Origin: Aquimarina mycalae
Lineage (GTDB): Bacteria; Bacteroidota; Bacteroidia; Flavobacteriales; Flavobacteriaceae
DNA: 64,000 nt
Assembly: GCF_029906345.1 (NCBI RefSeq)
Contig: NZ_JARYGY010000001.1
Location: 594,851-658,850, forward strand
Reading direction: 5' to 3'
Shown: one piece after another, positions 17,180 through 27,537 of the stretch
How the letters are laid out: each line of letters begins with the position of its first letter
Position numbering within the stretch: the stretch's first letter is position 1
The notes under the pieces: generated by a model
What the model was told of the DNA's origin: nothing
What the model saw: only the letters and a program-made list of their open reading frames with translations
Databases searched by the model: none
Program-made: the position numbers and the translations under genes

Positions 17180-17187
17180 TATTTTTG
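17180..17187 (+). promoter_or_regulatory. -7 promoter box, transcript nearly leaderless
   Basis: TATTTTTG is an exact TAnnTTTG match ending 8 bp before the ATG at 17196. Transcription would begin within about 2 nt of the start codon, so the mRNA should be leaderless or almost so. No TTG is visible at the -33 position. Confidence 0.45.
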
Positions 17188-17195
17188 GAATAGCA

Positions 17196-17579
17196 ATGGA
17201 ACAAAGCCCTAAAAATAAAATTCTGTACAAGAAGGCTCTCGAAATATTGATATTATCGAAGAGTATTTCTAAATATCTTGTGCACGATCTTTCTCCATTA
17301 GAAAAAAATGGAAACGAAAATCCATTTATTTACTTTACTGGAGATATTGTTAAACAGTCAGATTCTTTGGTTCCAGAAATTATTAAGGCAGAAAATCAAC
17401 CTTTTCAGAATGATCGCATTAAACACGCCATTTCGTTGGAGTCTCTAACTAACAAATTATATAAAAACTGCGAAAGACTGGAACGTTCTGAAAGTAATGG
17501 TAAAGACTTTATAAAACTCTTGCGTAAAGAACTCAAAAAATTTAAGAGATTACAACGTAGTTGGATGATGTCTCTGTAA
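17196..17579 (+). CDS. Hypothetical helical protein
   Basis: A 127-residue, Lys-rich, all-helical protein without signal peptide or membrane segment. I do not recognise the family. The helices at about 8-30, 70-95 and 103-125 and the basic end (KELKKFKRLQRSW) suggest a helical bundle, possibly nucleic-acid- or partner-binding. The gene is transcribed away from the Lrp gene and converges on the hydrolase gene that ends 5 bp later. Confidence 0.7.
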   Translation: MEQSPKNKILYKKALEILILSKSISKYLVHDLSPLEKNGNENPFIYFTGDIVKQSDSLVPEIIKAENQPFQNDRIKHAISLESLTNKLYKNCERLERSESNGKDFIKLLRKELKKFKRLQRSWMMSL

Positions 17580-17584
17580 TATCT

Positions 17585-18769
17585 TTATTTAAATTCTGGA
17601 TAGACAAGCTTACGAATTAGATATGTCAATTCTTTTTGTTTTTCATTAGAAGTATACAAATTAGGGTTATTCATAGAATGGGCTATAGCGAAGATTTGAA
17701 AACGTAACCGTTCTAACATTTTTTTCATTTCTATATCCTCATCCTCAAATTTTTCTAATTTGGATAATTCTTTTTGCCACCATTTCACATTAATCTTATC
17801 AGGATTCTTATAATCCTCAAAAAGACGTTTCGTAAACATTTTGGTTAGTTCATTCTCCTTATCAAAGGCTTTGGATACTGATTTCAGCACATTTTTATAT
17901 GCTTTACTATTATGGATTTCTGTAAGCTTATTTTTTATACTATCTAAACGATAAAAAGAATTATATGTAGTAAGTGTACGTTCATAATTTTCTACTGCTA
18001 CTAACAAATCTTCTTCTCTTTCAGCCTTTAATGCAAGATTATACATCTTCTGATAACTTTTATAAATCTCTGAAGTTTCTTTGACCTTAACCTCTTTAAT
18101 ATGTAACTGAATTTCTAACCAATCGAATGCTTTTAGAATCTGATCCGAAGGAGTCCAGCTATGTGTTCCATCGTAAGTAATCAAAGTATTTGTAAAATTT
18201 AATTTCTGTAAATATCCCTTTGCCCTGATCATTTCCTGATAATTCATATCTCTGTTTCCACAAACACCTGCGTAAACAAATCTTTGAGTAGTTGGGATAT
18301 GAGATTGTTCTAAAGAAAAACCAGCTCCGCAACCTATAACTCCAGCGATTTGATCAGTCAATACTGCAATAGCTGAAGCTAGTCGTGACCCACCTGAAAA
18401 CCCTGATAAGTATACTTCATTTTGCTTAATCTTAAAATTAGCAAAGACAAATTCGAATAATCGATTCGTGATTTCAAAATTACGATCGTATGGACCATTT
18501 TTAGTATTATTAGAGCAGACTAAGATATATCCATAGGTTTCTGATGCTTTAATAAATTGAGTAATTCCTCTTTTACCTTCAGCTCCTGGATCAAAAACAA
18601 AAACCACTGGAGATACTATATTCGGATCAAACGATTTAGGTAGATACAATGCAAATGTTTCATCCGTCATTCCCGATACAGAAATAGAATCTACAATTTT
18701 TCCAGATTCATATGTTTGCGCAAAAGTTGTTGCACAAATACAAAGCATTATTATTTGTCGTAAAATCAT
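17585..18769 (-). CDS. Secreted alpha/beta-hydrolase-fold protein (esterase/dienelactone-hydrolase-like)
   Basis: A 394-residue protein with a signal peptide (to TTFAQ). The hydrolase domain (about 22-225) has YLPKSFD, the strand VVFVFDPGAEG, the nucleophile elbow LSGFSGGS with Ser125, and a candidate catalytic His at DGTHSWTP (about 203). A helical C-terminal domain (about 230-394) has no clear homology. It is the active-looking paralog of 11230-12654. Its start codon overlaps the stop of the amidohydrolase by 4 bp (ATGA), so translation is probably coupled and the two may act on the same compound class. Confidence 0.75.
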   Translation of the reverse strand: MILRQIIMLCICATTFAQTYESGKIVDSISVSGMTDETFALYLPKSFDPNIVSPVVFVFDPGAEGKRGITQFIKASETYGYILVCSNNTKNGPYDRNFEITNRLFEFVFANFKIKQNEVYLSGFSGGSRLASAIAVLTDQIAGVIGCGAGFSLEQSHIPTTQRFVYAGVCGNRDMNYQEMIRAKGYLQKLNFTNTLITYDGTHSWTPSDQILKAFDWLEIQLHIKEVKVKETSEIYKSYQKMYNLALKAEREEDLLVAVENYERTLTTYNSFYRLDSIKNKLTEIHNSKAYKNVLKSVSKAFDKENELTKMFTKRLFEDYKNPDKINVKWWQKELSKLEKFEDEDIEMKKMLERLRFQIFAIAHSMNNPNLYTSNEKQKELTYLIRKLVYPEFK

Positions 18770-20082
18770 TTATATTTTTTTCCATGTTTAATCACCATAT
18801 CCACATTTTGCAACAGACTAATATGACGCAGCACATCACCTTTTACTGCAATAATATCTGCATATTTCCCTTCTGTCACTGTACCTACCTTATCAGATAC
18901 TCCCATCCAAACTGATGGCCAATAGGTAGCTGCTTTTATTGCATACATGGGATCAATCCCAAACTCATTGACCCAGACATCCAATTCATTCCAAGTAGAC
19001 TGACTATGAAATTTCATGGGGATACCACTATCTGTCCCTATCATAAGCACTACTCCTGCTTCCATTAATTGTTTAATTTTAGTTTCTAATGTTGGTTTTC
19101 GTAACGGTGTTAATTGAAAATAAGGTAAACGATCTTTATGTGCAAAGCTGTTTTTTATATCTGCTACGATCGTATCGTGTAATCCTCGATGCCACGAATC
19201 ATTATCCAGATGTTCTCCATGATCTCTTACATATTCATAATTATACAAACCTTCTACTGTGGGACACCAAAATAATGGGCCAAGATTCATTTGTGCAGTT
19301 CGTTCTTGTATGGCTTTCATTACATCATCGGGATATCTGGGAGCTGATGATAAGCCTGTATGTTCAAAACAATCTACATTTGCTTTAAGTCCTGCTTTTA
19401 TTTCTTGAGGGCGATGTCCGTGAGCAACCACTTTTAAGTTGTATTTATGGGCTGTATCAACTACAGCTTGTAACTCTGCTGCAGTCATTTGATCCTGATC
19501 GATTAGTTTTACGCAATCTACACCTGCATCAGCTAATTTTTTAATTTTCTTCTTTGCATCTTCTACTCCATTGATTCCCCAACGAAAAGCTTCGGTTCCT
19601 GGATAAGGTTTCTTTTGAATAAACGGTCCTGAAACGTACAACGTAGCACCAGGTATTTCATCATTATTAATGCGATCTCTAACCGAAATACTTTCTTTAA
19701 GAGGAGCTCCAAGATCTCTTGCACTAGTAAATAATTGTTCTGCAGACGAAGGCATAATAACATTTTCCAGTAATGGAGGATATGTTTTATCCCAATATGA
19801 ATAATCTGCATGACCATTGATCATAGTATGTACATGCATATCCCATAATCCTGGTAACACGGACATTCCCTCTGTAGAAATCACCTCTGCATTTGCGGGA
19901 ACTTTTAAGGTTTTAGTTGTACCTACCGCCTTGATTTTGTCATTCTCTATAATAATGACGCTGTTTTTTATAGGAGTTGCACCAAAACCATCAATTAACG
20001 TTCCTCCGACTAATGCTTTTAATGAGTTTTGTTGCCCAAAAGTACTACTACAAATAAGCAAGGTTAGAAGTATTCTTTTCAT
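18766..20082 (-). CDS. Secreted metal-dependent amidohydrolase (imidazolonepropionase/prolidase-like)
   Basis: A 438-residue amidohydrolase-superfamily protein with a signal peptide (to STFGQ). Metal and active-site motifs are in order: LPGLWDMHVHT (HxH), the carboxylated-Lys candidate in VKLIDQD, VVAHGH, FEHTG, and the C-terminal MIGTDSGIP with the catalytic Asp. The ending VGTVTEGKYADIIAV matches the family's small beta-sandwich. Relatives cleave dipeptides or cyclic amides, and the exact substrate is not readable. It is the first gene of a two-gene operon with the hydrolase at 17585-18769. Confidence 0.85.
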   Translation of the reverse strand: MKRILLTLLICSSTFGQQNSLKALVGGTLIDGFGATPIKNSVIIIENDKIKAVGTTKTLKVPANAEVISTEGMSVLPGLWDMHVHTMINGHADYSYWDKTYPPLLENVIMPSSAEQLFTSARDLGAPLKESISVRDRINNDEIPGATLYVSGPFIQKKPYPGTEAFRWGINGVEDAKKKIKKLADAGVDCVKLIDQDQMTAAELQAVVDTAHKYNLKVVAHGHRPQEIKAGLKANVDCFEHTGLSSAPRYPDDVMKAIQERTAQMNLGPLFWCPTVEGLYNYEYVRDHGEHLDNDSWHRGLHDTIVADIKNSFAHKDRLPYFQLTPLRKPTLETKIKQLMEAGVVLMIGTDSGIPMKFHSQSTWNELDVWVNEFGIDPMYAIKAATYWPSVWMGVSDKVGTVTEGKYADIIAVKGDVLRHISLLQNVDMVIKHGKKYK

Positions 20083-20127
20083 GATGAGTTGTGTTTCTCT
20101 AAAGATAGAAAAACTGTTAGAAACGAA

Positions 20128-20153
20128 AAATCCCGTTTTTAAAAACGGGATTT
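20128..20153. terminator. Perfect 26-bp palindromic terminator
   Basis: AAATCCCGTTTTT followed directly by AAAAACGGGATTT gives a perfect palindrome. It lies on the minus strand just after the fused mutase gene and before the amidohydrolase start. Confidence 0.85.
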
Positions 20154-20175
20154 CAAGTATTTCTATGTAGTTATT

Positions 20176-23100
20176 TTACATATTTCTTCGATACTGACCT
20201 CCTACTTCAAATAAAGATGACGTAATCTGACCTAAAGAACATTTCTTACAAACCTCCATCAATGCTTCAAAAATGTTTTGATTATTGATTGCTTTATACT
20301 GTAAATCTTTTAGTAATTCAGAAGTTGCATCTACATTACCTTTATGCAATTCATTCAGCATTGTGATTTGATATTGTTTCTCTTCTTCTGTTGCACGAAT
20401 TACTTCTCCAGGAGTTACTGTTGGAGATCCTTTTGAGCTTAAAAAAGTGTTTACACCAATAATTGGGAACTCTCCTGTATGTTTTAAGGTTTCATAATAC
20501 AAACTTTCTTCTTGTATTTTGCTTCTTTGATACATAGTTTCCATAGCTCCTAATACACCTCCTCGCTCAGTAATTCTATCAAATTCTGTCAATACAGCTT
20601 CTTCTACCAAATCAGTTAATTCTTCAATAATAAATGATCCTTGGATTGGATTTTCGTTTTTAGCCAATCCTAATTCTTTATTGATAATTAACTGTATTGC
20701 CATCGCTCTACGCACAGACTCTTCTGTTGGAGTGGTGATCGCTTCATCATACGCATTTGTATGTAATGAATTACAATTATCATATATCGCATATAATGCT
20801 TGTAAGGTTGTACGAATATCATTAAAATCAATTTCTTGAGCGTGTAATGAACGACCTGATGTCTGTATGTGATACTTAAGCATTTGCGCTCTGGCATTTG
20901 CGCCATATTTATTTTTTAGCGCTTTTGCCCATATTTTACGAGCTACTCGACCAATTACAGCATATTCTGGATCAATTCCGTTAGAGAAGAAAAACGATAA
21001 GTTTGGTCCAAACTTATTGATATCCATTCCACGACTTAAATAGTATTCTACATAGGTAAATCCATTAGCCAATGTAAGTGCTAATTGTGTAATAGGATTA
21101 GCTCCAGCTTCTGCTATATGATATCCAGAAATAGAAACCGAATAAAAGTTTCTAACTTGTTTTTCAATAAAATATTCTTGTACATCTCCCATCAATCGCA
21201 GTGCAAATTCTGTAGAGAAAATACATGTATTCTGCGCTTGATCTTCTTTTAAAATATCTGCTTGTACTGTTCCACGAACTGTATTTAATGTCGTTGCTTT
21301 TATTTCTGTATATACATCTGCAGGTAACACTTGATCACCTGTCACTCCCAATAGCATCAATCCTAACCCATCATTACCTTCTGGAAGATCTCCCTGATAT
21401 GCTGGTCGTGTAATTCCTTTTTCTTTGTATATTTTTTTGATCTTAGCTTCTACTTCAGTTTCTAGACCATTTTCTTTAATGTATTTTTCACAGTTTTGAT
21501 CAATCGCAGCATTCATAAAAAACCCTAACAACATCGGAGCAGGACCATTTATAGTCATACTAACAGATGTCATTGCATGAGTAAGGTCAAAACCAGAATA
21601 TAGTTTTTTGGCATCATCAAGACAGCAAATAGATACTCCTGCATTTCCTATTTTACCATATATATCAGGTCTATGATCTGGATCATTTCCATAAAGAGTT
21701 ACAGAATCAAAAGCCGTAGATAAACGTTTTGCTGGCATCCCTAAACTCACATAATGAAAACGTCTATTAGTTCGTTCTGGACCTCCTTCTCCAGCAAACA
21801 TTCTTGTAGGATCTTCTCCTGTACGTTTAAAAGGATACAATCCTGATGCAAAAGGAAACTCTCCTGGAACATTTTCTTGCAGACACCATTGTAAGATATC
21901 TCCCCAAGCTTGATATTTAGGTAGTGCTACTTTAGGAATTTGACTATGAGAAAGTGACTCAGTATGTGTTTCTATTTTAATTTCTTTATCCCTAACTTTA
22001 AAAGAATAAATAGGGTCTTTATATTTTTGAACTTTTGCCGCCCATCCTATAATTACTTCCCAATTATAAGGATCTAGATTCAATTTGATTCTATCAAACT
22101 CGGCTAACAATAACTTTAAAAAATCTTCATTATCACTGTTCTTAGCTTTTCTTAGACTCTCTTCATCAATACCATTTTTAGATAAGTCTAAAAAATCTAA
22201 GTTAGCAACACTACAAATAGTTTTGTATACACCATATAATTTCTGAGCAACTTCTACCTGTGCGTAGGCCGTTTTATCATAAGCTCTGTTGTTTTCAGAG
22301 ATTTCGGATAAATACCTGGTTCTACTAGGTGGAATTACGAATATTTTTTCAGACATTTCTTTAGAAATATGAAAATCTGAAGAAAGATCAGCTCCTGTTT
22401 TCTCTACAACCTTATCCATAATGGCTTTATAGAGTGTATTCATTCCTGGATCGTTGAATTGCGAAGCAATTGTTCCGTATACTGGTAAATCATCTTGAGG
22501 AATATCCCATAACTGATGATTACGCATATATTGTTTTTTTACATCTCTTAATGCATCAAGAGAACCTCTTTTGTCAAACTTATTGATCGCTACTAAATCT
22601 GCAAAATCTAGCATATCTATCTTTTCAAGTTGTGTTGCAGCTCCGAATTCTGGAGTCATCACATATAAAGACGTATCACTATGCTCAAGAATTTCAGTAT
22701 CTGATTGACCTATACCTGAAGTTTCCAAAATAATAAGGTCAAATTCTGCAGCTTTTAATACTTCAATCGCTTCTGCAACATATTTAGATAAAGCAAGGTT
22801 AGATTGCCTTGTTGCCAATGAGCGCATATATACTCTAGGAGAGTTGATAGCATTCATACGAATACGATCCCCTAACAAGGCTCCTCCAGTTTTTCGCTTA
22901 GATGGATCTACAGAGATCAATCCAATGGTCTTGTTCGGGAAATCTATCAAGAATCTACGAACAAGCTCATCAACTAATGAAGATTTTCCAGCACCACCCG
23001 TTCCTGTAATCCCAAGAACTGGGGTCTTAGAGGTTTTATTTTTTTCATGAATTTGATCTAGAGTATCTTTTGCTATCTCAGGAAAATTTTCTGCTGCAGA

Positions 23101-23610
23101 AATAACTCGGGCAATGGCTCCAATTTCTTTTTCCACAAGATGCTCTGCTTCTCCGTTAAGGTTATCACCTATTGGAAAATCAGATTGCTCTACTAAATCA
23201 TTAATCATTCCTTGTAACCCCAAGGACCTACCATCATCTGGAGAATAGATACGAGTAATTCCGTAATCCATTAACTCCTTAATTTCTTCGGGAAGGATTA
23301 CTCCTCCTCCACCTCCAAATATTTTGATATGAGTTGCTCCCTTTTCTTTTAGTAAATCATACATGTACTTAAAATACTCATTATGACCACCTTGATAGGA
23401 AGTCATAGCTATCGCATTGGCGTCTTCCTGAATTGCGCAATTCACAACTTCTTCAACACTTCTATCATGACCTAAGTGTATTACTTCTACTCCAGTAGAT
23501 TGAATAATACGACGCATAATATTAATAGCCGCATCGTGCCCATCAAATAATGATGCTGCAGTAACAATTCTAACTTTATTTTTGGGTTTATAAGGTGCAA
23601 TTTGTTCCAT
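20176..23610 (-). CDS. icmF: Fused acyl-CoA mutase with G-protein chaperone (IcmF type)
   Basis: A protein of about 1144 residues that fuses three parts. The N-terminal B12-binding domain (about 10-145) has [13 protein letters not shown] with the cobalt-ligating His, SYQGGH and GGGGGVI. A MeaB/MeaI-type P-loop GTPase (about 160-420) has [32 protein letters not shown] and NKFDKRG. The mutase large domain (about 560-1144) has [20 protein letters not shown]. This order defines IcmF, which isomerises isobutyryl-CoA/butyryl-CoA or longer branched acyl-CoAs and repairs its own cofactor. I start at the ATG at 23610, because the longer frame needs a TTG two codons earlier. The gene stands alone. Confidence 0.93.
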   Translation of the reverse strand: MEQIAPYKPKNKVRIVTAASLFDGHDAAINIMRRIIQSTGVEVIHLGHDRSVEEVVNCAIQEDANAIAMTSYQGGHNEYFKYMYDLLKEKGATHIKIFGGGGGVILPEEIKELMDYGITRIYSPDDGRSLGLQGMINDLVEQSDFPIGDNLNGEAEHLVEKEIGAIARVISAAENFPEIAKDTLDQIHEKNKTSKTPVLGITGTGGAGKSSLVDELVRRFLIDFPNKTIGLISVDPSKRKTGGALLGDRIRMNAINSPRVYMRSLATRQSNLALSKYVAEAIEVLKAAEFDLIILETSGIGQSDTEILEHSDTSLYVMTPEFGAATQLEKIDMLDFADLVAINKFDKRGSLDALRDVKKQYMRNHQLWDIPQDDLPVYGTIASQFNDPGMNTLYKAIMDKVVEKTGADLSSDFHISKEMSEKIFVIPPSRTRYLSEISENNRAYDKTAYAQVEVAQKLYGVYKTICSVANLDFLDLSKNGIDEESLRKAKNSDNEDFLKLLLAEFDRIKLNLDPYNWEVIIGWAAKVQKYKDPIYSFKVRDKEIKIETHTESLSHSQIPKVALPKYQAWGDILQWCLQENVPGEFPFASGLYPFKRTGEDPTRMFAGEGGPERTNRRFHYVSLGMPAKRLSTAFDSVTLYGNDPDHRPDIYGKIGNAGVSICCLDDAKKLYSGFDLTHAMTSVSMTINGPAPMLLGFFMNAAIDQNCEKYIKENGLETEVEAKIKKIYKEKGITRPAYQGDLPEGNDGLGLMLLGVTGDQVLPADVYTEIKATTLNTVRGTVQADILKEDQAQNTCIFSTEFALRLMGDVQEYFIEKQVRNFYSVSISGYHIAEAGANPITQLALTLANGFTYVEYYLSRGMDINKFGPNLSFFFSNGIDPEYAVIGRVARKIWAKALKNKYGANARAQMLKYHIQTSGRSLHAQEIDFNDIRTTLQALYAIYDNCNSLHTNAYDEAITTPTEESVRRAMAIQLIINKELGLAKNENPIQGSFIIEELTDLVEEAVLTEFDRITERGGVLGAMETMYQRSKIQEESLYYETLKHTGEFPIIGVNTFLSSKGSPTVTPGEVIRATEEEKQYQITMLNELHKGNVDATSELLKDLQYKAINNQNIFEALMEVCKKCSLGQITSSLFEVGGQYRRNM

Positions 23611-23883
23611 TGACAATAAAAGATGTTTTTCGAGGTGCTAATTTACGAAATATGCACCAAAAACGATTATTTTTTTAGAATTATATAATTTATTTAACCT
23701 TAGCGGTTGTTTTATTATTTATTGTTCAAATTTAACACTTATTCTTTTCTTTATCTCATATCAAGGGACAAATACGTGTAATAAAGGTTATCAATAAAAT
23801 GTTAATAGAATTGTTAAACACTTTCTTACTATATCGATAAAACGATATCTTGATCACTTATTGAAAAACAAATACATAGTACA

Positions 23884-26496
23884 ATGAAAATTTCATCATC
23901 AAAAAACAAGTTATTTTTCTTATCTATTGTCTTTGTTTTGGGTATCGGTATCCAAAACATACAAGCTCAGAAAAAGAAAAAGAAAAAATCAAAAAAAGGA
24001 GAGACAGAACAAGTTGATACTCCTAAAAAAGACGCCAAAGAAAAAACAATCGAAGAACTTACTAAAAAGAGTAAAAAAATCGAAGGTTTATTTACAATTT
24101 ATCGAGATTCAACAGATGGTTCGACCAAAATGTTGATCAAGAAAGACCAAATTGGTAAAGAATTCATCTATTTCAGTCAAATTTCTGATGGAGTATTGGA
24201 AGCAGGAGCATTTAGAGGAGCATACCTTAATAATAAGGTTTTTAAAATAGAAAAGCACTATAATAAAATAGAGTTTGTAACTCAGAACGCTTCTTACTAC
24301 TTTGACAAAAACAATGCTTTATCTAAAGCCGCCGAAGCTAATATTAGTGAGGGAATTATGGCTAGTTTAAAAATTGAAGCTAAAGACGAAGAAAAAGGAT
24401 TGTATTTAATTAAATCTGACGATCTTTTTCTAAAAGAGACGTTTGAACAGATCAAAGCACCAAATTTTCCAGGACAATCTCCTTTTGCTTTTAAATTAGG
24501 TTCCCTTAGCAAAGAGAAAACTAAAATCAAGACTATCAAGAACTATCCAGAAAATACCAATATTAACAGTCACTTAGTATATTCTAAATCTTCTATTATT
24601 AATGGAGGCTCAAGTGCTGTAACTGATGGTAGAAATGTTACTATTAAAGTTGAACATAGTCTTATTGCTATGCCCGATAATGATTATAAACCAAGATTTG
24701 ATGATCCTAGAGTTGGGTATTTCTTTACGCAGGTTACTGATATGACTTCTGCAAGTCCAACACCGTACAGAGATTTAGTGCATCGTTGGAATCTTATTAA
24801 AAAAGATCCAGGTTTAGCATTATCAGAACCAGTAGAACCTATCACATGGTGGATAGAAAACACTACCCCTATAGAATTTAGAGAAACTATTAAAGAAGCT
24901 GTACTAGAATGGAATAAAGCATTTGAAAAAGCTGGTTTCAAAAATGCAGTAGCGGTAAAGATTCAACCAGACGATGCAGAATGGGATGCTGGAGATATTA
25001 GATATAATGTACTGCGATGGACATCTTCTCCGAGACCTCCTTTTGGTGGATATGGCCCTAGTTTTGTAAATCCAAGAACTGGAGAAATTATGGGAGCTGA
25101 TATTATGTTAGAATATGTATATCATACGAATAGAGTAATGTATGATAAATTATTTAACCTTACCGCTAACAATGAATTAGAACAGAACAATTATCCAACG
25201 GCGATTAAGAATAAACAATTACACTGTTCTTATGGCCACATTATGCAGGAAAATTCTCTTTTTGGACAAGCTGCTTTAGCGGCTTATGGAGCTAATGACA
25301 ATGAAATGAAAGGTATGCGTATGGAGGCTATGAAAGAGCTTATTATGCATGAAGTAGGTCATACATTAGGATTAAATCACAATATGAAAGCCAGTCAATT
25401 ATTCTCGCCAGAGCAATTGAATGACCCTGAATTTATCAAGGGTAAATGTCTTACAGGATCCGTTATGGATTATACGGTAATTAATGTCGCAAACGATAAA
25501 CTAAACCAAGGACAATACTTTTCTACCACTGTAGGACCATATGACGAATGGGCTATTCAGTATGGGTATACTCCTGTAAATTCTAAGGCTGAATTGGAGA
25601 ACATCGCTAATCAATCCAATAAAGCTGAGCTAATCTTTGGAAACGATGCAGATGATATGCGTTCACCAGGTAAAGCAATCGACCCAAGAGTAATGACTGG
25701 TGATCTTTCTAATGATCAAATTACATATTCAATCAACAGAATGGAATTAGTCAATGAACTCATGCCTAAAATCAAATCTAAGTTTAGTAGAAAAGGACAA
25801 TCATATCAAGAGTTAAGACAATCCTTCTACATTTTAAGAGGGCAATATGGTAGAGCTGGAGATGTTATTTCCAGATTTATTGGTGGTGTATATGTAGATC
25901 GAAGTATGGTAGGGCAAGATTCAAATGCAAAACCATTTACTCCTGTAAGTTATGAAGATCAAAAAAGAGCCATGAATGCTTTGAAGAAATACGTTTTTGC
26001 CCCTAATGCTTACAAAGCACCTAATGATCTATATAATCATATTGCTATGCAAAGAAGAGGTTATAACTTCTTTGGTGGCCCAGAAGATCCTAAGATTCAT
26101 GCATTGATTCTTAATTATCAACAAAGAGTTCTGAACCATATTATGCATCCTAATACATTACAACGTATTACGGATTCTGAACTGTATGGTAATACATACA
26201 AATTATCAGAATTAATGACAGATCTTAATACAGCTATTTTTCAAGCGGATGCTGCTGGTTCTATTAATACTTTTAGACAAAATTTACAATTAGAGTATAC
26301 TAAAAGGCTTATTGGTATTGTATCAAAAACAGGAACAAAAGGACCACAATATACATACGCCTCTAAATCAATGGCTCTATACAATCTAAAAAGAATTAGA
26401 GCAATGGTATCGAATGGAACTGGAGATAAATTGTCGAAGGCACACAAAGATCATTTAAGAACTTTGATTAATAATACTATCGAAGAGATTAAATAA
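23884..26496 (+). CDS. Large secreted zinc-dependent metalloprotease (DUF5117/DUF4953 type)
   Basis: An 870-residue protein with a signal peptide (to IQAQ), then a Lys-rich stretch of about 45 residues. The DUF5117-like domain covers about 100-320. The metzincin-like catalytic domain contains HEVGHTLGLNHN, with zinc ligands H489, H493 and H499, preceded by RYNVLRWTSSPRPPFGGYGP. Family members are abundant in Bacteroidota and annotated as zinc-dependent metalloproteases; few have known substrates. It is monocistronic, with a strong terminator downstream. Confidence 0.9.
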   Translation: MKISSSKNKLFFLSIVFVLGIGIQNIQAQKKKKKKSKKGETEQVDTPKKDAKEKTIEELTKKSKKIEGLFTIYRDSTDGSTKMLIKKDQIGKEFIYFSQISDGVLEAGAFRGAYLNNKVFKIEKHYNKIEFVTQNASYYFDKNNALSKAAEANISEGIMASLKIEAKDEEKGLYLIKSDDLFLKETFEQIKAPNFPGQSPFAFKLGSLSKEKTKIKTIKNYPENTNINSHLVYSKSSIINGGSSAVTDGRNVTIKVEHSLIAMPDNDYKPRFDDPRVGYFFTQVTDMTSASPTPYRDLVHRWNLIKKDPGLALSEPVEPITWWIENTTPIEFRETIKEAVLEWNKAFEKAGFKNAVAVKIQPDDAEWDAGDIRYNVLRWTSSPRPPFGGYGPSFVNPRTGEIMGADIMLEYVYHTNRVMYDKLFNLTANNELEQNNYPTAIKNKQLHCSYGHIMQENSLFGQAALAAYGANDNEMKGMRMEAMKELIMHEVGHTLGLNHNMKASQLFSPEQLNDPEFIKGKCLTGSVMDYTVINVANDKLNQGQYFSTTVGPYDEWAIQYGYTPVNSKAELENIANQSNKAELIFGNDADDMRSPGKAIDPRVMTGDLSNDQITYSINRMELVNELMPKIKSKFSRKGQSYQELRQSFYILRGQYGRAGDVISRFIGGVYVDRSMVGQDSNAKPFTPVSYEDQKRAMNALKKYVFAPNAYKAPNDLYNHIAMQRRGYNFFGGPEDPKIHALILNYQQRVLNHIMHPNTLQRITDSELYGNTYKLSELMTDLNTAIFQADAAGSINTFRQNLQLEYTKRLIGIVSKTGTKGPQYTYASKSMALYNLKRIRAMVSNGTGDKLSKAHKDHLRTLINNTIEEIK

Positions 26497-26518
26497 TCTC
26501 AACAAATTTTCAATATAT

Positions 26519-26555
26519 AAAGGCTGATTATTATTAAAATCAGCCTTTATTTTTT
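26519..26555 (+). terminator. Intrinsic terminator after the metalloprotease gene
   Basis: AAAGGCTGATT and AATCAGCCTTT form an 11-bp stem with a short loop, followed by ATTTTTTA. It lies 23 bp past the stop codon. Confidence 0.9.
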
Positions 26556-26682
26556 ATTAATATTTTAGTAAAATTAGTGATATACTTTAAATTAAGTAAA
26601 AACGTTTCTGATGTTTACTCTTTAACTTCTTAAGTAGTAAGTTTATATCCAGAAAACTGAAAACCTTATAGAATTTAGGTAT

Positions 26683-27537
26683 ATGAAAAAGACAACTTTA
26701 CTCATTAATTGTCCTGATAAAAAAGGAATCATAGCGACAGTAACGAATTTCATTTTAGCAAAAAAAGGAAATACTGTATACATTGAACAACACGTGGATA
26801 GAGAGTTAGGTGAATTCTTTATGAGGTTAGAGTGTGAGTTTGATCAGGACGAAGAGAAACTAAAGTTGTTCAAAGAATCTTTTGACAAAGAAGTTGCCCT
26901 TAATTACAATATGCATTGGGAGTTATATAATGCCGAAAAAAAACCAAAAATGGCGCTTTTTGTTTCTAAATATGACCATTGTTTGTATGACATCTTAAGT
27001 AGACATGCTTCTGGTGAACTCTATGCAAAGATTCCTATTATCATTAGTAACCACCTAGATTTAAAACCTATCGCAGACAATTTTAATATTCCGTTTAGGC
27101 ATATCCCTGTAAATAGAGAAAATAAGGAGCAAGCAGAAGCTGCCCAACTAGCATTACTAAAGGAACATAAAGTAAATTTTATTGTTTTAGCAAGGTATAT
27201 GCAGATTCTATCTTCTAATTTTGTAAACCATTTTCCGAATAAAATTATCAATATTCACCATTCTTTTCTGCCAGCTTTCCCAGGTGCTAAACCCTATCAT
27301 TCTGCATACAAGCGTGGTGTGAAGATTATTGGTGCTACAAGTCATTATGTAACTTCTGATCTAGATGAAGGGCCAATTATTGAGCAAGAAATAGTTCGTG
27401 TATCCCATATTCATAACGTACAAGATTTTATTTTGAAAGGTAGAGATCTGGAAAAAATCGTTTTATCCAGAGCAATTAAATATCATATTGAGAGAAAAGT
27501 ACTGGTGTATAGTAATAAAACGGTAATTTTCTCATAA
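26683..27537 (+). CDS. purU: Formyltetrahydrofolate deformylase
   Basis: A 284-residue PurU. It has an N-terminal ACT domain (about 1-80, LLINCPDKKGIIATVTNFIL) and a formyltransferase-like C-terminal domain (about 88-280). The latter has the active-site segment NIHHSFLPAFPGAKPYHSAY (Asn and His catalytic) and GATSHYVTSDLDEGPII with the catalytic Asp. It hydrolyses 10-formyl-THF to THF and formate, balancing one-carbon pools and feeding purine synthesis. The gene overlaps the end of the convergent PqqB-like gene by 6 bp. Confidence 0.95.
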   Translation: MKKTTLLINCPDKKGIIATVTNFILAKKGNTVYIEQHVDRELGEFFMRLECEFDQDEEKLKLFKESFDKEVALNYNMHWELYNAEKKPKMALFVSKYDHCLYDILSRHASGELYAKIPIIISNHLDLKPIADNFNIPFRHIPVNRENKEQAEAAQLALLKEHKVNFIVLARYMQILSSNFVNHFPNKIINIHHSFLPAFPGAKPYHSAYKRGVKIIGATSHYVTSDLDEGPIIEQEIVRVSHIHNVQDFILKGRDLEKIVLSRAIKYHIERKVLVYSNKTVIFS

